The position numbers and the translations under genes are program-made. Below are positions 9,001-15,607 of a stretch of 64,000 nt of DNA, in pieces. Under the pieces are notes generated by a model, which had not been told where the DNA came from, did no database searches, and worked only from the letters and a program-made list of their open reading frames with translations. Each line of letters starts with the position of its first letter. The first letter of the stretch is position 1. The stretch comes from Colimorpha sp045222295 (GTDB lineage: Bacteria; Bacteroidota; Bacteroidia; Bacteroidales; P3), in contig JBGUXP010000019.1 of assembly GCA_045222295.1 (NCBI GenBank), positions 1 to 64,000 on the forward strand. The letters are read 5' to 3'.

Positions 9001-10669
9001 GGCTTTTATTGGTGACCTCCACGTCGACATTGACGCGCGGCTGCATGATGCCGTATCCGTGATTCACACGGCGGCCGTCCTTGCTCAGTTGTGCGCGGTT
9101 CAGAGGATGTGCCATCGCTCCAATGAGTTTCTGCGCAGAGTAGAGCACCAACTCGGTGTCGGTGTCGAGAGTGATGATAAAACGTATTGGGCTTTCTGTA
9201 GCTCCATTCAACCATGCAGAAATCGTCTCGCAGCGGAAACGCTTGACCTTGTCGTCTTCTGAGGTCTGTCCGAGGACGAGATCGTTGAAGTGAAGGATGG
9301 CTCCTCGTTTGCGTTCGTATCCTAGCCAGGTCTGCTCGCCTTCGCTCCAGGCACGTCTGCGATAGACGAAGTTGAAGATGGGGGCTCCATACTTTTCATT
9401 CAGTTCTTTTACTTTGTTTACGCCGGCTTCCACCACCTCATCGTCCCATGGGGCATCGGCCTCTTTGTAGGCGGCAGCATCACCGATAAGGGTGTAGTAG
9501 AGGTTCTGCTGGCGACTCTCCATGCGTTGCCCTTCGCTCGCTCGATTGATATTGCTCAGGTAGTATATCTCCAGTTGCTCCAGCAATTCGATGGTCTTTG
9601 CCTTGTTTTTTAGAATGGTCGGCATGATGACCATGGTGGTATATTCTTCGGGAATAAGGCCATCTTTGAACTTCAGTTTGAAGGTGCCCATGGGTTTGTG
9701 CAGTTTGCCGAGCAACCAGTTGAAAAGGTCTATGACAATCTGACTCATTGGCACCCACAGGAGCACTGAGAATACTAAGTTGAGGATGGAGAATTTGAGA
9801 GTGAATCCATTGACGCCCCACAGGCCGATGCCTGCCGCCAAGATGGCACTTGCCACCACGACAATACCTATGTACCAGTGTGCTCTGGCATTCCAGCGTT
9901 TGGGAGGGAACAGCTGCCAGCCCACATGTTCGCTTTTTTCGTTGGCATTGGCCATCAGTTGCTTTACCAATTCGTATTCCTTCACTTTGCGTTTCTTGCA
10001 AAGACGCACAAGCTTGGCTCGGTAGTCCTCTTTCGTCTTGTCCTGCATCTGGTCGTACATCCCTGCTTTTTCGCTTTTGAGCATGCGCTCCGAATAGCTC
10101 ACTGCGTCGATGAGTTCGGCCAGAGGCAGTTTTGTCATTTTCTTCAGCGAGTTGAAGATATTCATCATCTGAAGGTTTTGCCGCGAAGCTTCGTTGAGGT
10201 GGTCCATGTCGGCCTGGCTTCTGTCGGTAGGTGTGTAGTGCCAGGCTCCTTTTTTCTCCAGTTCCAGGCATAAATCGGCAAGCTCTTTTATCAGGATGGT
10301 CTTCACTAGCGGCAGCAGGGCACACACTTCTGGATAGGTCAGGAAGTCTTTCTGACTGGCCTGTACCTGGCTCAGATAGCGGAACAGCAAAGCCTTGTCT
10401 ACCTGGTGGTGACAACGCTTCAGATAGCCTTCCAAAAGTTTCCATAGTACCTCCACACGCCCTTTCTCCACTCTCCAATTGCCACTCTCCACGCCCTTTA
10501 GTTCGCTCCGAAGTACCTTCTCCTGTTCGCTTATCATGTAGTAATTGTCTAAAACCCACTCGTTCGTGCTGCCCACCAGGCGTTCGCTGCGAGTCTCTTC
10601 CACCAGCAGCATATAGTAGCGTGTAATGTCTTTTACACTCTTTTTAAATATCTTGTATGTGTTTTTCAT
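3059..10669 (-). CDS. GT84-GH94 beta-1,2-glucan synthase-like giant protein (NdvB/ChvB type)
   Basis: At 2536 residues this matches the length and layout of cyclic beta-1,2-glucan synthases. In order: a cytosolic N-terminal helical region; membrane segments near 263-285 and 292-312; a GT84 glycosyltransferase core with TLDTDTE (about 500-506) and RHHRWTRGDWQ (about 645-655); further membrane segments near 693-742 and 826-870; a glycoamylase-like domain with HYAHHQGM (about 1240); and a C-terminal GH94 phosphorylase module with MGCGDWNDGMS (about 2228-2238) carrying the expected catalytic Asp. Known relatives polymerise UDP-glucose and trim the chain; whether this product is cyclic or linear is not decidable here. 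Four in-frame repeat-word peptides interrupt it, at about residues 57-71, 1010-1022, 1496-1505 and 2017-2032. Confidence 0.85.
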   Translation of the reverse strand: MKNTYKIFKKSVKDITRYYMLLVEETRSERLVGSTNEWVLDNYYMISEQEKVLRSELKGVESGNWRVEKGRVEVLWKLLEGYLKRCHHQVDKALLFRYLSQVQASQKDFLTYPEVCALLPLVKTILIKELADLCLELEKKGAWHYTPTDRSQADMDHLNEASRQNLQMMNIFNSLKKMTKLPLAELIDAVSYSERMLKSEKAGMYDQMQDKTKEDYRAKLVRLCKKRKVKEYELVKQLMANANEKSEHVGWQLFPPKRWNARAHWYIGIVVVASAILAAGIGLWGVNGFTLKFSILNLVFSVLLWVPMSQIVIDLFNWLLGKLHKPMGTFKLKFKDGLIPEEYTTMVIMPTILKNKAKTIELLEQLEIYYLSNINRASEGQRMESRQQNLYYTLIGDAAAYKEADAPWDDEVVEAGVNKVKELNEKYGAPIFNFVYRRRAWSEGEQTWLGYERKRGAILHFNDLVLGQTSEDDKVKRFRCETISAWLNGATESPIRFIITLDTDTELVLYSAQKLIGAMAHPLNRAQLSKDGRRVNHGYGIMQPRVNVDVEVTNKSRYAQLFAGLGGLDVYTTASFELYQDIFNEGSFCGKGIYDLRVFQQVLKGTFPENLILSHDLIEGCHIRCGLINDLELFDDNPSNYIDDAKRHHRWTRGDWQIIGWLKNKVKNEKGEITKNQVNTIGRWKIFDNLRRSVLSLGVMVMIMFGYIISVVQGGQGVSPAWFVLFAMVVVMCPIVFFILGQITQLPSFGKRYRYYMTLMRGFEVIIYRSLVQFALLPKEAWMYSDALIRACYRMWFSHHDLLAWITSDEAAKSTKGTLGDYLGKFWFNYVASAIVMSLAVMTGLTSAMGSASFCVLTWCGAPFLMYWLGKKFPQDKKNLNKKETEEVRQLAGDTWHFFDSLLTEENHWLIPDNYQLNRENKCDYKTSPTNIGYSLTAIISAAELGFINKKEAVERLSHIIDTICRLEKWNGHLFNWYGIKTLKALPNFFISTCDSGNFVACLYVVKGFLSDLSDKSAQSDDLLAKVQHLIDQTDFSKLYNPELDVFSIGYDHSNYTLLPYHYNNFASEARLTSFLTIAQGDAPYKHWFCLDKTLVQYKGYKGVASWYGTLFEYFMPLIFLPTYKHTLMDETYSFAIRAQRAFVKAFNDKLPWGISETAYNELDDAQNYKYHAFGVPYLKFQNTTPDRIVISPYSSLMTISVDDRAVYDNIQRFRKLGMYDEYGFYESYDEEDHVPVKAHYAHHQGMILASLANYLGGHCLQHYFMLEPTMKSMETLLKEKAQVKPYIDLKVTQYKRYKYSKVQTESDARDFDTIANVPEIGVISNGQYTVLLNDRGSGFSRFRNIMLGRYRKISSDHYGMYVYIRDLRSDKLWCNTYAPLDVMPESYHISFASDKISYLRVDNGIETKTEVTVLKDRPAEIRRLTFTNNSGQDVDLEITSYGEVVLAPSAEDENHRVFNGMKIQSEYDAEHESLIFSRPISIGTRHYMLHKMWVSDPTDKSDMSNLVEYETSRIKFIGRGNSLRHADIIESHRTLTSTVGTTLDPISSMRRRLHIPVGKSIEAYILTGFSKAKEHLLQLAEQYQSSVDIEHAFKTASVFNNMRTSMSLLKGSQMRLYNSISKYLTQTAALGNKRNELLAKNTLSQSELWRFGISGDIAILLMEIDSMEHSGFAKEMLRAFEYFKVHGLRLDLVFINDAPDRDREGLTHFIRNMANTEYLWAPHSDAGKVYVINGNEVNDAERILLKTVARLHFDTKDGISIADQLHQLETANQHYQDMIEYPMMKPKKEFRVWSNLEFYNQYGGFDNNGRDYVVTNTNTPMPWVNVISNPHFGCVVSSTMAGFTFAHNAQQFKLTGWSNDIVRDNASEMLLINKQQFVPATARHGQGWSAFDAEYDDMRVAVRIFVATDKMEKYYQIKIENLTDKSLDLQLDMVYKLVLGMSEEKTARFLHSDWDETTNTLSVRNVYHPIYHDQVMKITSTETITDVSLNYPNRKRLGLTVKVPEKKQKELAFIISVESQESPKGQESLKSPATINAEFKRVVDFWDDKLSHIQVETPDRSLNHMLNRWYLYQVYSSRLFARAGFYQVGGATGFRDQLQDVMSVLYSDPDYARRQILDHAAHQFAEGDVLHWWHESMHLGARTTFSDDYLWLIFVTYQYIHVTGDISILSEQVPFCLADQLSPGEAERGLNYIVGNEYTTLYEHLRRAINRAMSRKGIHGLPLMGCGDWNDGMSTVGVEGKGESVWVAFFLADLFPKMEHITQMMPNADLSYCEELSAYRKDLVDAIQKTAWDGAWFLRAYYDNGDPMGSRNNTECQIDLISQAWSILTDVATPEQKASVFRETDNRLVNREHEIIQLLTPSFQNSNPSPGYIMNYPVGVRENGGQYTHGAMWYIMAQLKEGHYDMAYFLYSLINPIHRTQTLADVLKYKVEPYCIAADIYSNPQHPGRGGWTWYTGSASWAYKTGIENILGLRKEGNQLTIEPRVPTEWRTFSLRYRHGSSTYIIKYERETTTMSIPTTIDLVDDGQEHIISIH
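4573..4620 (-). repeat. In-frame GACTCT-word array in the glucan synthase gene
   Basis: Repeated GAGACTCTTG/GGACTCTTGG words encode the low-complexity peptide VESQESPKGQESLKSP at about residues 2017-2032, in a linker between beta-strand-rich GH94 sub-domains. Confidence 0.7.
6156..6184 (-). repeat. In-frame GTCGGA-word array in the glucan synthase gene
   Basis: Words related to GTCGGAC and GTCAGTCGGA encode SDPTDKSDMS at about residues 1496-1505. The same vocabulary occurs at 7606-7642 in this gene and at 31922-31960 in mutS2. Confidence 0.7.
7606..7642 (-). repeat. In-frame GTC(C)GAC-word array in the glucan synthase gene
   Basis: Encodes DLSDKSAQSDDL at about residues 1010-1022, low complexity and unlike the surrounding conserved sequence. 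Confidence 0.65.
10459..10500 (-). repeat. In-frame ACTCTCCA-word array in the glucan synthase gene
   Basis: Tandem CTCCACTCTCCA-like words encode a GVESGNWRVEKGRVEV peptide at about residues 57-71, near the N-terminus. Similar GCTCCACGCTCCACG words occur in the beta-mannosidase gene at 20803-20831. Confidence 0.6.
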
Positions 10670-10709
10670 TAGGTTATATAGATAGGTTTATAAAAAATTA
10701 TAGCGATTG

Positions 10710-10741
10710 CAAAGTTACAAACTTTTTGTTAATTGGCCAAA
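10710..10741 (-). promoter_or_regulatory. Promoter of the glucan synthase-sstT unit
   Basis: Read on the minus strand, TTTG (10741-10738) and TAACTTTG (10717-10710) are separated by 20 bp. The start codon of the 2536-residue protein follows about 40 bp downstream. No clear promoter was found for the divergent plus-strand gene at 10845. Confidence 0.75.
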
Positions 10742-10844
10742 TTTTTTTTGTGTGGTCTTTTCTTCGGTGAAAAAATGTTTTATTTATTGAAACAATTTTT
10801 TTTGAAAGAGTACGTTATGAAAAAAGAACTTAAATGTCACGATT

Positions 10845-11570
10845 ATGAAAAAGACTATCCTTTTGTTTTCTGCGTTGTTAACTTTGGTAGGATGTAGTGT
10901 GTACCATCCTCAGGCGGTTGATATTCCATTGATCAACCATGCCGGCGATACGCGTATCGACGCCTCGGCAGGCCTTTCCTACTGGATTATCCCCGATGTG
11001 GCTACTGTTAACGCTACGGTGTCTCACGGCTTTAACGACTGGCTGACAGGCCAGATTCACGCTAATTTCGGTGGCGACAACTATTACGGACAGGCCGCTC
11101 CGGGATTCTACCTTCCGCTAGGCGCGAAGTCGGTCTTCGAAACTTATGTGGGTGTTGGCTATGGAGGCGGATGGCGTGACAATGTGGATAAAGGTAATTC
11201 CGAAAATGCCAGCAAGAACTATAGTTTCAGTGGTCACTACATGTTGCCATTCGTACAGGGCAATATCGGTTGGCACGATTTGACACGTCTCCATATCGAT
11301 CTTGCATTTGGTTTGAAATGTGGCGGCTACAAGCCCGATTTCGATACTTATGATGTCGACGGCAATGGTGACGAGATTCCCAATACTCGCCAGAGTTATA
11401 CGGCAAATAATTTATTGTTGGAGCCCCAGGTGATGTTGCGCCTCGGAGGTGAACACATGAAGCTGAGTCTGCGTATGGGCTTTGCCTGGCTCAGTGACCT
11501 CCATGACAATGCCAATAAGTTTATCTATGACCCATTCACGGGCTCGATGGGTCTTACTTTCTTCTTGTAA
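10845..11570 (+). CDS. Putative outer-membrane lipoprotein, beta-barrel-like
   Basis: A 241-residue exported protein of unknown function. The N-terminus has a lipoprotein signal peptide with lipobox LVGC (Cys about residue 17). The remainder is rich in alternating aromatic and glycine residues, with amphipathic strands and a terminal LTFFL, as in outer-membrane barrels. No specific family is recognised. The start ATG is 28 bp after another ATG that is in a different frame. The next gene begins immediately after its stop codon, so the two are likely cotranscribed, although their products act in different compartments. Confidence 0.7.
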   Translation: MKKTILLFSALLTLVGCSVYHPQAVDIPLINHAGDTRIDASAGLSYWIIPDVATVNATVSHGFNDWLTGQIHANFGGDNYYGQAAPGFYLPLGAKSVFETYVGVGYGGGWRDNVDKGNSENASKNYSFSGHYMLPFVQGNIGWHDLTRLHIDLAFGLKCGGYKPDFDTYDVDGNGDEIPNTRQSYTANNLLLEPQVMLRLGGEHMKLSLRMGFAWLSDLHDNANKFIYDPFTGSMGLTFFL

Positions 11571-12866
11571 ATGCAACAGAATATTGAAATCATGGCGCCT
11601 GTAGGCTCTTGGGAGAGCCTGCAGGCTGCTATTCAAGGAGGTGCCAATGCTGTCTATTTCGGCGTAGGCAAACTTAATATGCGTTCACGTTCGGCGGCTA
11701 ACTTCACCGTCGACGACCTGCCGCGTATCGTCTCCATCTGCAAGGCTGCTCCCCAGCCTGAGGGGAGCTGTCGTGTAGCGACTGAGGAGAGGGGGCCTGT
11801 GCGCACCTACCTCACCGTCAACACAATCATTTATAATGACGAGATAGAGGAGTTGCACACCTTACTGCGTGCTGCCAAAGAAGCGGGCGTCAGCGCCATC
11901 ATCGCTTCTGATATGGCTGTCATCTCTTATGCCAACAGCATAGGTCTCGAGGTGCATATCTCCACGCAGTGCAATGTCTCGAACATTGAGGCCGTGCGCT
12001 GGTACTCTCAGTTCGCCGATGTCATCGTCACCGCCCGCGAGCTGCCCCTGCGCCAGGTGGCCGAAATTACACAGTTTATTGCGGACGAGGACGTCCGCGG
12101 ACCCAAAGGTGAGTTGGTGCAGATAGAGGTTTTCGCCCACGGTGCCCTCTGCATGAGCGTTAGCGGCAAGTGCTACCTCTCGCTCGACAACTACAACTAC
12201 TCCGCCAACCGCGGAGCCTGTCTGCAACTCTGCCGTCGTGGCTATATCGTCAAGGACAAGGAGAGCGACCTCGAGTTGGAGATTGACAACGAGTACATCA
12301 TGTCGCCCAAGGATCTCTGCACTATCGGCTTCCTCGACAAGATTGTCAAGGCCGGCGTCAGGGTGCTGAAGATAGAAGGGCGGGGGAGGAGTGCCGACTA
12401 TGTGCGCACCGTCACCGAGTGTTACCGCGAGGCCGTGGAGGCTATCGCCGACGGCACCTATTCCAAGGAGAAAATCGACGGCTGGATGCAACGGCTGGCC
12501 ACCGTCTTCAACCGTGGCTTCTGGGATGGCTATTACCTTGGCCGTCGCCTCGGCGAGTGGAGCGAACGCTATGGAAGTCAGGCTACAGAGAACAAGGTTT
12601 ATCTAGGTTTGATACGCAATTATTTCGGCAAAATTAACGTCGCCGAAGTGCAGTTGCAGACCAACGAGACGCTTAAGGTGGGCGATGAGGTGATGGTCAT
12701 CGGTGAGACTACCGGTGTCTACCGCCAGACCATCCGCGAGCTTCGCACCGACCGCGACCCCGTCCCCGAAGTCCATCAAGGCGACCGCTTCAGTTTCGCC
12801 TCCTCCGAGCTCCTCCACCGCGGCGACAAGGTCTACCGCATCGACAAAATTATGGATGAATTCTAA
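11571..12866 (+). CDS. U32-family peptidase / UbiU-RlhA-type protein
   Basis: Member of the peptidase U32 family, whose studied members (RlhA, UbiU/UbiV, TrhP) bind iron-sulfur clusters and take part in hydroxylation of RNA or quinone precursors rather than proteolysis. The opening EIMAPVGSWESLQAAIQGGA, the signature EVFAHGALCMSVSGKCYLS (about 188-206) and the Cys-rich NRGACLQLCRR block mark the family. The 431 residues fit the shorter form. Between residues about 59 and 75 a palindromic repeat (11746-11796) inserts APQPEGSCRVATEERG into a region that in relatives runs straight into VRTYLTVNTI. The start codon directly abuts the preceding stop. Confidence 0.88.
   Translation: MQQNIEIMAPVGSWESLQAAIQGGANAVYFGVGKLNMRSRSAANFTVDDLPRIVSICKAAPQPEGSCRVATEERGPVRTYLTVNTIIYNDEIEELHTLLRAAKEAGVSAIIASDMAVISYANSIGLEVHISTQCNVSNIEAVRWYSQFADVIVTARELPLRQVAEITQFIADEDVRGPKGELVQIEVFAHGALCMSVSGKCYLSLDNYNYSANRGACLQLCRRGYIVKDKESDLELEIDNEYIMSPKDLCTIGFLDKIVKAGVRVLKIEGRGRSADYVRTVTECYREAVEAIADGTYSKEKIDGWMQRLATVFNRGFWDGYYLGRRLGEWSERYGSQATENKVYLGLIRNYFGKINVAEVQLQTNETLKVGDEVMVIGETTGVYRQTIRELRTDRDPVPEVHQGDRFSFASSELLHRGDKVYRIDKIMDEF
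11746..11796 (+). repeat. CTGAGGAG-type palindromic repeat, copy 2 (inside U32 gene, in frame)
   Basis: CTGCTCCCCAGCCTGAGGGGAGCTG, then TCGTGTAGCGA (a short hairpin), then CTGAGGAGAG. No frame is lost: the U32 reading frame continues through the element and resumes family-like sequence immediately after it. Confidence 0.85.
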
Positions 12867-12879
12867 TGCACACTTGAAT

Positions 12880-13512
12880 ATGAAGAAATACCAATCCTGG
12901 GAAATCGTCGTGGCGCTCTTGGCACCACTGTTTACTCTAGACCAGATATGGCACCGTTACCACGATCCTTATCCTTCGACCTTGTATCAGTTGATAAGCC
13001 ATGTGTTCGATTTTGTCTGCTGCGCCATACTGATATACTTGTTTTACCGCATGTACCTCGGAGCCAGGCAGTCGAGCCGCTTCCCGAAACTGATGCTCTT
13101 TCTGCTGATTTCCGCCGCCGCGTCGAAACTGTTCAGTTTCTCCATGGAATTCATTCCTTGCGAAATGGACAGTGAATTTGAGGTTCCGACACTATATATT
13201 GTTTGTAATGCTGTCGCGTCAGCTTTGATTTTGCTCTACGGGGTGGTGCTGCTTGTCGCCACTATCCGCTTCTACAAGGAACGGCTGAAGGTGTTGGCGG
13301 TTACCTGTACCGTTTTGTTGGCAATACCGCTGCTGAGTAATATTTTGTTCTCCTGTTTCACGCTTTTCATCTCTTTCGAGGAGATGGATAAGCTAACGAT
13401 TATTGTAGACATTCTTTCCTGTCTATTCTCTCTGTCGATTTCGGCCTGCTATGCAGTGCTGTTCCTCCATCGTAACGACCTCTATAGACCCGAATCCGAA
13501 CCGACCACTTGA
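12880..13512 (+). CDS. Predicted membrane protein of unknown function
   Basis: A 210-residue hydrophobic protein with about five predicted membrane segments (for example around the stretches beginning VVALLAPLF, FDFVCCAILIYLF, LMLFLLISAAASKLF, ASALILLYGVVLLVA and LAVTCTVLLAIPLL). I recognise no family. The start chosen is ATG at 12880 (MKKYQSW), 13 bp after the U32 gene; the open frame extends further upstream, but that part lies within the U32 gene and is compositionally a shadow. It ends 14 bp before radA, so it may be part of a U32-membrane protein-radA transcription unit. Confidence 0.7.
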   Translation: MKKYQSWEIVVALLAPLFTLDQIWHRYHDPYPSTLYQLISHVFDFVCCAILIYLFYRMYLGARQSSRFPKLMLFLLISAAASKLFSFSMEFIPCEMDSEFEVPTLYIVCNAVASALILLYGVVLLVATIRFYKERLKVLAVTCTVLLAIPLLSNILFSCFTLFISFEEMDKLTIIVDILSCLFSLSISACYAVLFLHRNDLYRPESEPTT

Positions 13513-13526
13513 TATCAAGAGTATTT

Positions 13527-14897
13527 ATGGCAAAAGCAAAGACATATTATTTCTGCCAGGAGTGTGGCTACCAGAGCAGTTCCTGGTTGGGGCGCTGCCC
13601 GGAGTGCGGCAAGTTCGGCACCTTCGCCGAAGAGGTGGTGAAAGCCACCCCAACTGTAGGGACGCGCCGTGGCGCGTCCGCAAACCAGACGCTCTCCTCG
13701 CCCAAGCGCATCCAGGAGGTGACCTACAGCGAAACCAAGCGCATCCCGACGCATTGTGGCGAGTTTGACCGTGTGCTCGGTGGCGGCATTGTGCCGGGAA
13801 GCCTGCTGCTGCTGGGCGGTGAGCCCGGCATTGGCAAGAGCACCCTGCTGCTGCAGACAGCATTGTCCATCCACGACCGTAAACTCCTATATGTCAGCGG
13901 TGAGGAAAGCGAGCAACAAATCAAGATGCGGGCCGACCGTATTGGCATCAACACAGAACAGTGTTATGTGGTCAGCGAGACGGTGACGCAGCGCATCTTC
14001 GAGCATGTCGATGCTGTGCAACCCGACTTGTTGATTGTCGACTCCATCCAAACCATCTCCACCGAGGACATCGACTCGCCGGCGGGCAGTGTCTCCCAGA
14101 TACGCCAATGCACCACCGAGTTCCAGCACTATGCCAAGACTACAGGTGTTCCCGTGCTGCTTATCGGCCACATCACCAAAGACGGCACCCTGGCAGGTCC
14201 CAAGGTGATGGAGCACATCGTCGATGCCGTCCTCCAGTTTGAGGGCGACCGCAACTATGGCTACCGCATCCTCCGGGCCTTGAAGAACCGCTTCGGCTCC
14301 ACGGCCGAGATAGGCATCTTCGAGATGCAGGGCAATGGCCTTCGCGAGGTGCCCAACCCCAGCGAGTTCCTGTTGAGCCAGCGCGACGAGACCCTCAGCG
14401 GTGCCGCAGTGGCCGCCACCCTCGAAGGTGCGCGCCCCATGTTCATCGAGGTGCAGAGCCTCGTCTCCAGCGCTGTCTACGGTACGCCGCAGCGCAATGC
14501 CAACGGCTTCGACATGAGGCGTCTGAGCATGCTACTGGCCGTCCTTGAGAAACGCTGCGGTTTCAAGCTCGGAGCCAAGGATGTCTTCCTCAATATTGCC
14601 GGAGGCCTCCGTGTCAACGACCCCGCCATCGACCTCGCCGTGGCCTGTGCCATCCTCAGTAGCAATGTCGACATTCCCATCTCGCCGCGCATTGCCTTCG
14701 CCGCCGAGCTGGGCCTCTCCGGAGAAGTGCGCCCCGTTTCGCGCGTCGAGCAGCGCATCGCCGAAGCCGACCGTCTGGGTTTCGAGAAGATATTCATCTC
14801 TAAATACAACCTCAAGGAAATCGACCGCCGTCGCTACCATATCGAGATTGTCGCCGTCAGCGTCATCGAGGAAGCCTTCCGCGCCCTCTTCGCGTAA
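13527..14897 (+). CDS. radA: DNA repair protein RadA (RecA-like branch-migration ATPase)
   Basis: Promotes branch migration during recombination. The 456-residue protein has the N-terminal zinc finger (CQECG...CPECG, residues about 9-30), a RecA-type ATPase with Walker A GEPGIGKST (98-106; K104), the RadA-specific KNRFG motif (about 253) and a C-terminal Lon-protease-like domain. The start is ATG at 13527 (MAKAKTYYFCQ); an ATG 18 bp upstream in the same frame lacks family support. A GC-rich palindrome at 13656-13681 is inserted in frame in the linker between zinc finger and ATPase, giving VGTRRGASA. Confidence 0.97.
   Translation: MAKAKTYYFCQECGYQSSSWLGRCPECGKFGTFAEEVVKATPTVGTRRGASANQTLSSPKRIQEVTYSETKRIPTHCGEFDRVLGGGIVPGSLLLLGGEPGIGKSTLLLQTALSIHDRKLLYVSGEESEQQIKMRADRIGINTEQCYVVSETVTQRIFEHVDAVQPDLLIVDSIQTISTEDIDSPAGSVSQIRQCTTEFQHYAKTTGVPVLLIGHITKDGTLAGPKVMEHIVDAVLQFEGDRNYGYRILRALKNRFGSTAEIGIFEMQGNGLREVPNPSEFLLSQRDETLSGAAVAATLEGARPMFIEVQSLVSSAVYGTPQRNANGFDMRRLSMLLAVLEKRCGFKLGAKDVFLNIAGGLRVNDPAIDLAVACAILSSNVDIPISPRIAFAAELGLSGEVRPVSRVEQRIAEADRLGFEKIFISKYNLKEIDRRRYHIEIVAVSVIEEAFRALFA
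13656..13681 (+). repeat. GC-rich palindrome inside radA (in frame)
   Basis: The core GGACGCGCC-GT-GGCGCGTCC is a near-perfect hairpin preceded by GTA. It encodes VGTRRGASA in the variable zinc finger-ATPase linker. Similar GTAGGGACGCGCC-type palindromes are known as dispersed repeats in other bacteria; only one copy is visible in this window. Confidence 0.7.
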
Positions 14898-14956
14898 AAT
14901 AATTTGGTCGGATTGAAATAATTTTGTATTTTGCAGTCGTAAAAAACTTCGATATT

Positions 14957-15172
14957 ATGGAAGCGACAACCACCTTTAACGATTCACAGATACATCTGTT
15001 GCTGATGTTCTCAGTCAATCGCAGCGAGCGAGGATTGAGAGAGTTGTGTGATGTTTTGTACAGACATTACGCAAAACGGATGGGTGAAAAACTTGACGAT
15101 TTGTGGTCTTCTGGCACTCTCGACCAGAAGCGCCTCGACAAAATCAATCAGATGGACTTACATGAATTGTAA
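14957..15172 (+). CDS. Small hypothetical protein
   Basis: A 71-residue soluble, charged protein with no signal peptide and no family I recognise. The start chosen is ATG at 14957 (MEATTTFND), which follows a -7-like TATTTTGC at about 14923-14930 by a plausible distance; the open frame extends 11 codons upstream but would begin at or before the promoter. Its predicted helical character (LCDVLYRHYAKRM, LDQKRLDKINQM) gives no functional clue. It is followed at once by a T9SS sorting-domain remnant, so its 3' end may lie at a deletion junction. Confidence 0.55.
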   Translation: MEATTTFNDSQIHLLLMFSVNRSERGLRELCDVLYRHYAKRMGEKLDDLWSSGTLDQKRLDKINQMDLHEL

Positions 15173-15178
15173 TGAGAA

Positions 15179-15364
15179 TTGTTGGAAAAGCCGCGCGTGT
15201 TTGATGCCGTGGGACGAGAGACACACTCCTCAGTCAGCCGGCAAGCGGCTGCCAGCTCCCCTAACTTAGGGGAGCAGCTGGTTAGCATCCCCGTTCCGGC
15301 TTCAGGAGTATATCTGGTGAAGATTGGCGACCTACCGGCACGAAAGATTTTGGTTGTCAGGTAG
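15179..15364 (+). pseudogene. Orphan C-terminal T9SS sorting-domain remnant
   Basis: About 60 codons encode what looks like the last two thirds of a type A T9SS C-terminal sorting domain: VFDAVGRE near the start and GVYLVKIGD...RKILVVR at the end, the pattern that directs cargo to the PorU/PorV machinery. There is no cargo body: an in-frame TGA stands 3 bp upstream, directly after the stop of the 71-residue ORF. A CTGAGGAG-type palindromic repeat (15221-15280) interrupts the domain in frame. I interpret it as the surviving 3' end of a deleted cargo gene. Translation, if any, could only use a TTG codon. Confidence 0.7.
15221..15280 (-). repeat. CTGAGGAG-type palindromic repeat, copy 3 (inside T9SS remnant)
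   Basis: On the minus strand: CAGCTGCTCCCCTAA, GTTAGGGGAGCTGG, the CAGCCGCTTGCCGGCTG hairpin, then ACTGAGGAGTGTGT. Read on the plus strand in the remnant's frame it encodes AAASSPNLGEQ, exactly the peptide encoded by copy 4 in ribF. Confidence 0.88.
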
Positions 15365-15397
15365 ATAATGTCAAAAACGACATTCTGAAACAACGAC

Positions 15398-15426
15398 AGA
15401 GCACCTCTTGAAAAAGGGGTGCTCTT
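15398..15426 (+). terminator. Rho-independent terminator
   Basis: AGAGCACC (15398-15405) pairs with GGTGCTCT (15418-15425), followed by a short T tract. It stands after the T9SS remnant, where the end of the lost cargo gene would have been. Confidence 0.75.
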
Positions 15427-15429
15427 TGA

Positions 15430-15542
15430 TTAATGCTAACTACCTATTAACCAGTTACCAAGTCCTTACCAACTCCTAACCAACTCCTACCGCGGTAGGA
15501 GTTGGTAGGGTGTTGGTAGGGTGATGGTGAGATGTTGGGATG
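15430..15542. repeat. Palindrome plus tandem GGAGTTGG element, copy A (upstream of ffh)
   Basis: A perfect 24-bp palindrome (15481-15504, half CAACTCCTACCG) is flanked on both sides by degenerate tandem copies of a 9-12 bp word (ACCAACTCCTA / GGTAGGGTGTTGG). It begins with TTGATTAATGCTAAC, related to the boundary word of copies B, C and D (26087-26175, 37090-37173, 55060-55144). It ends about 30 bp before the ffh promoter. Confidence 0.8.
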
Positions 15543-15573
15543 TTTTTTATATCGTGTATTTAGATTTTTTTCG

Positions 15574-15581
15574 TATTTTTG
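15574..15581 (+). promoter_or_regulatory. -7 box of the ffh promoter
   Basis: TATTTTTG followed by CAG is the standard Bacteroidota -7 region; the start codon is 26 bp downstream. No clean TTTG is present at the usual -33 distance. Confidence 0.7.
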
Positions 15582-15607
15582 CAGTTTGATTAATAGCAGT
15601 GTAGACT

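Noticed and set aside
15430..15542. CRISPR-like array near 15430 or 37090
   Set aside because: The tandem words are 9-12 bp, degenerate and without unique spacers of constant length; no cas genes are present.
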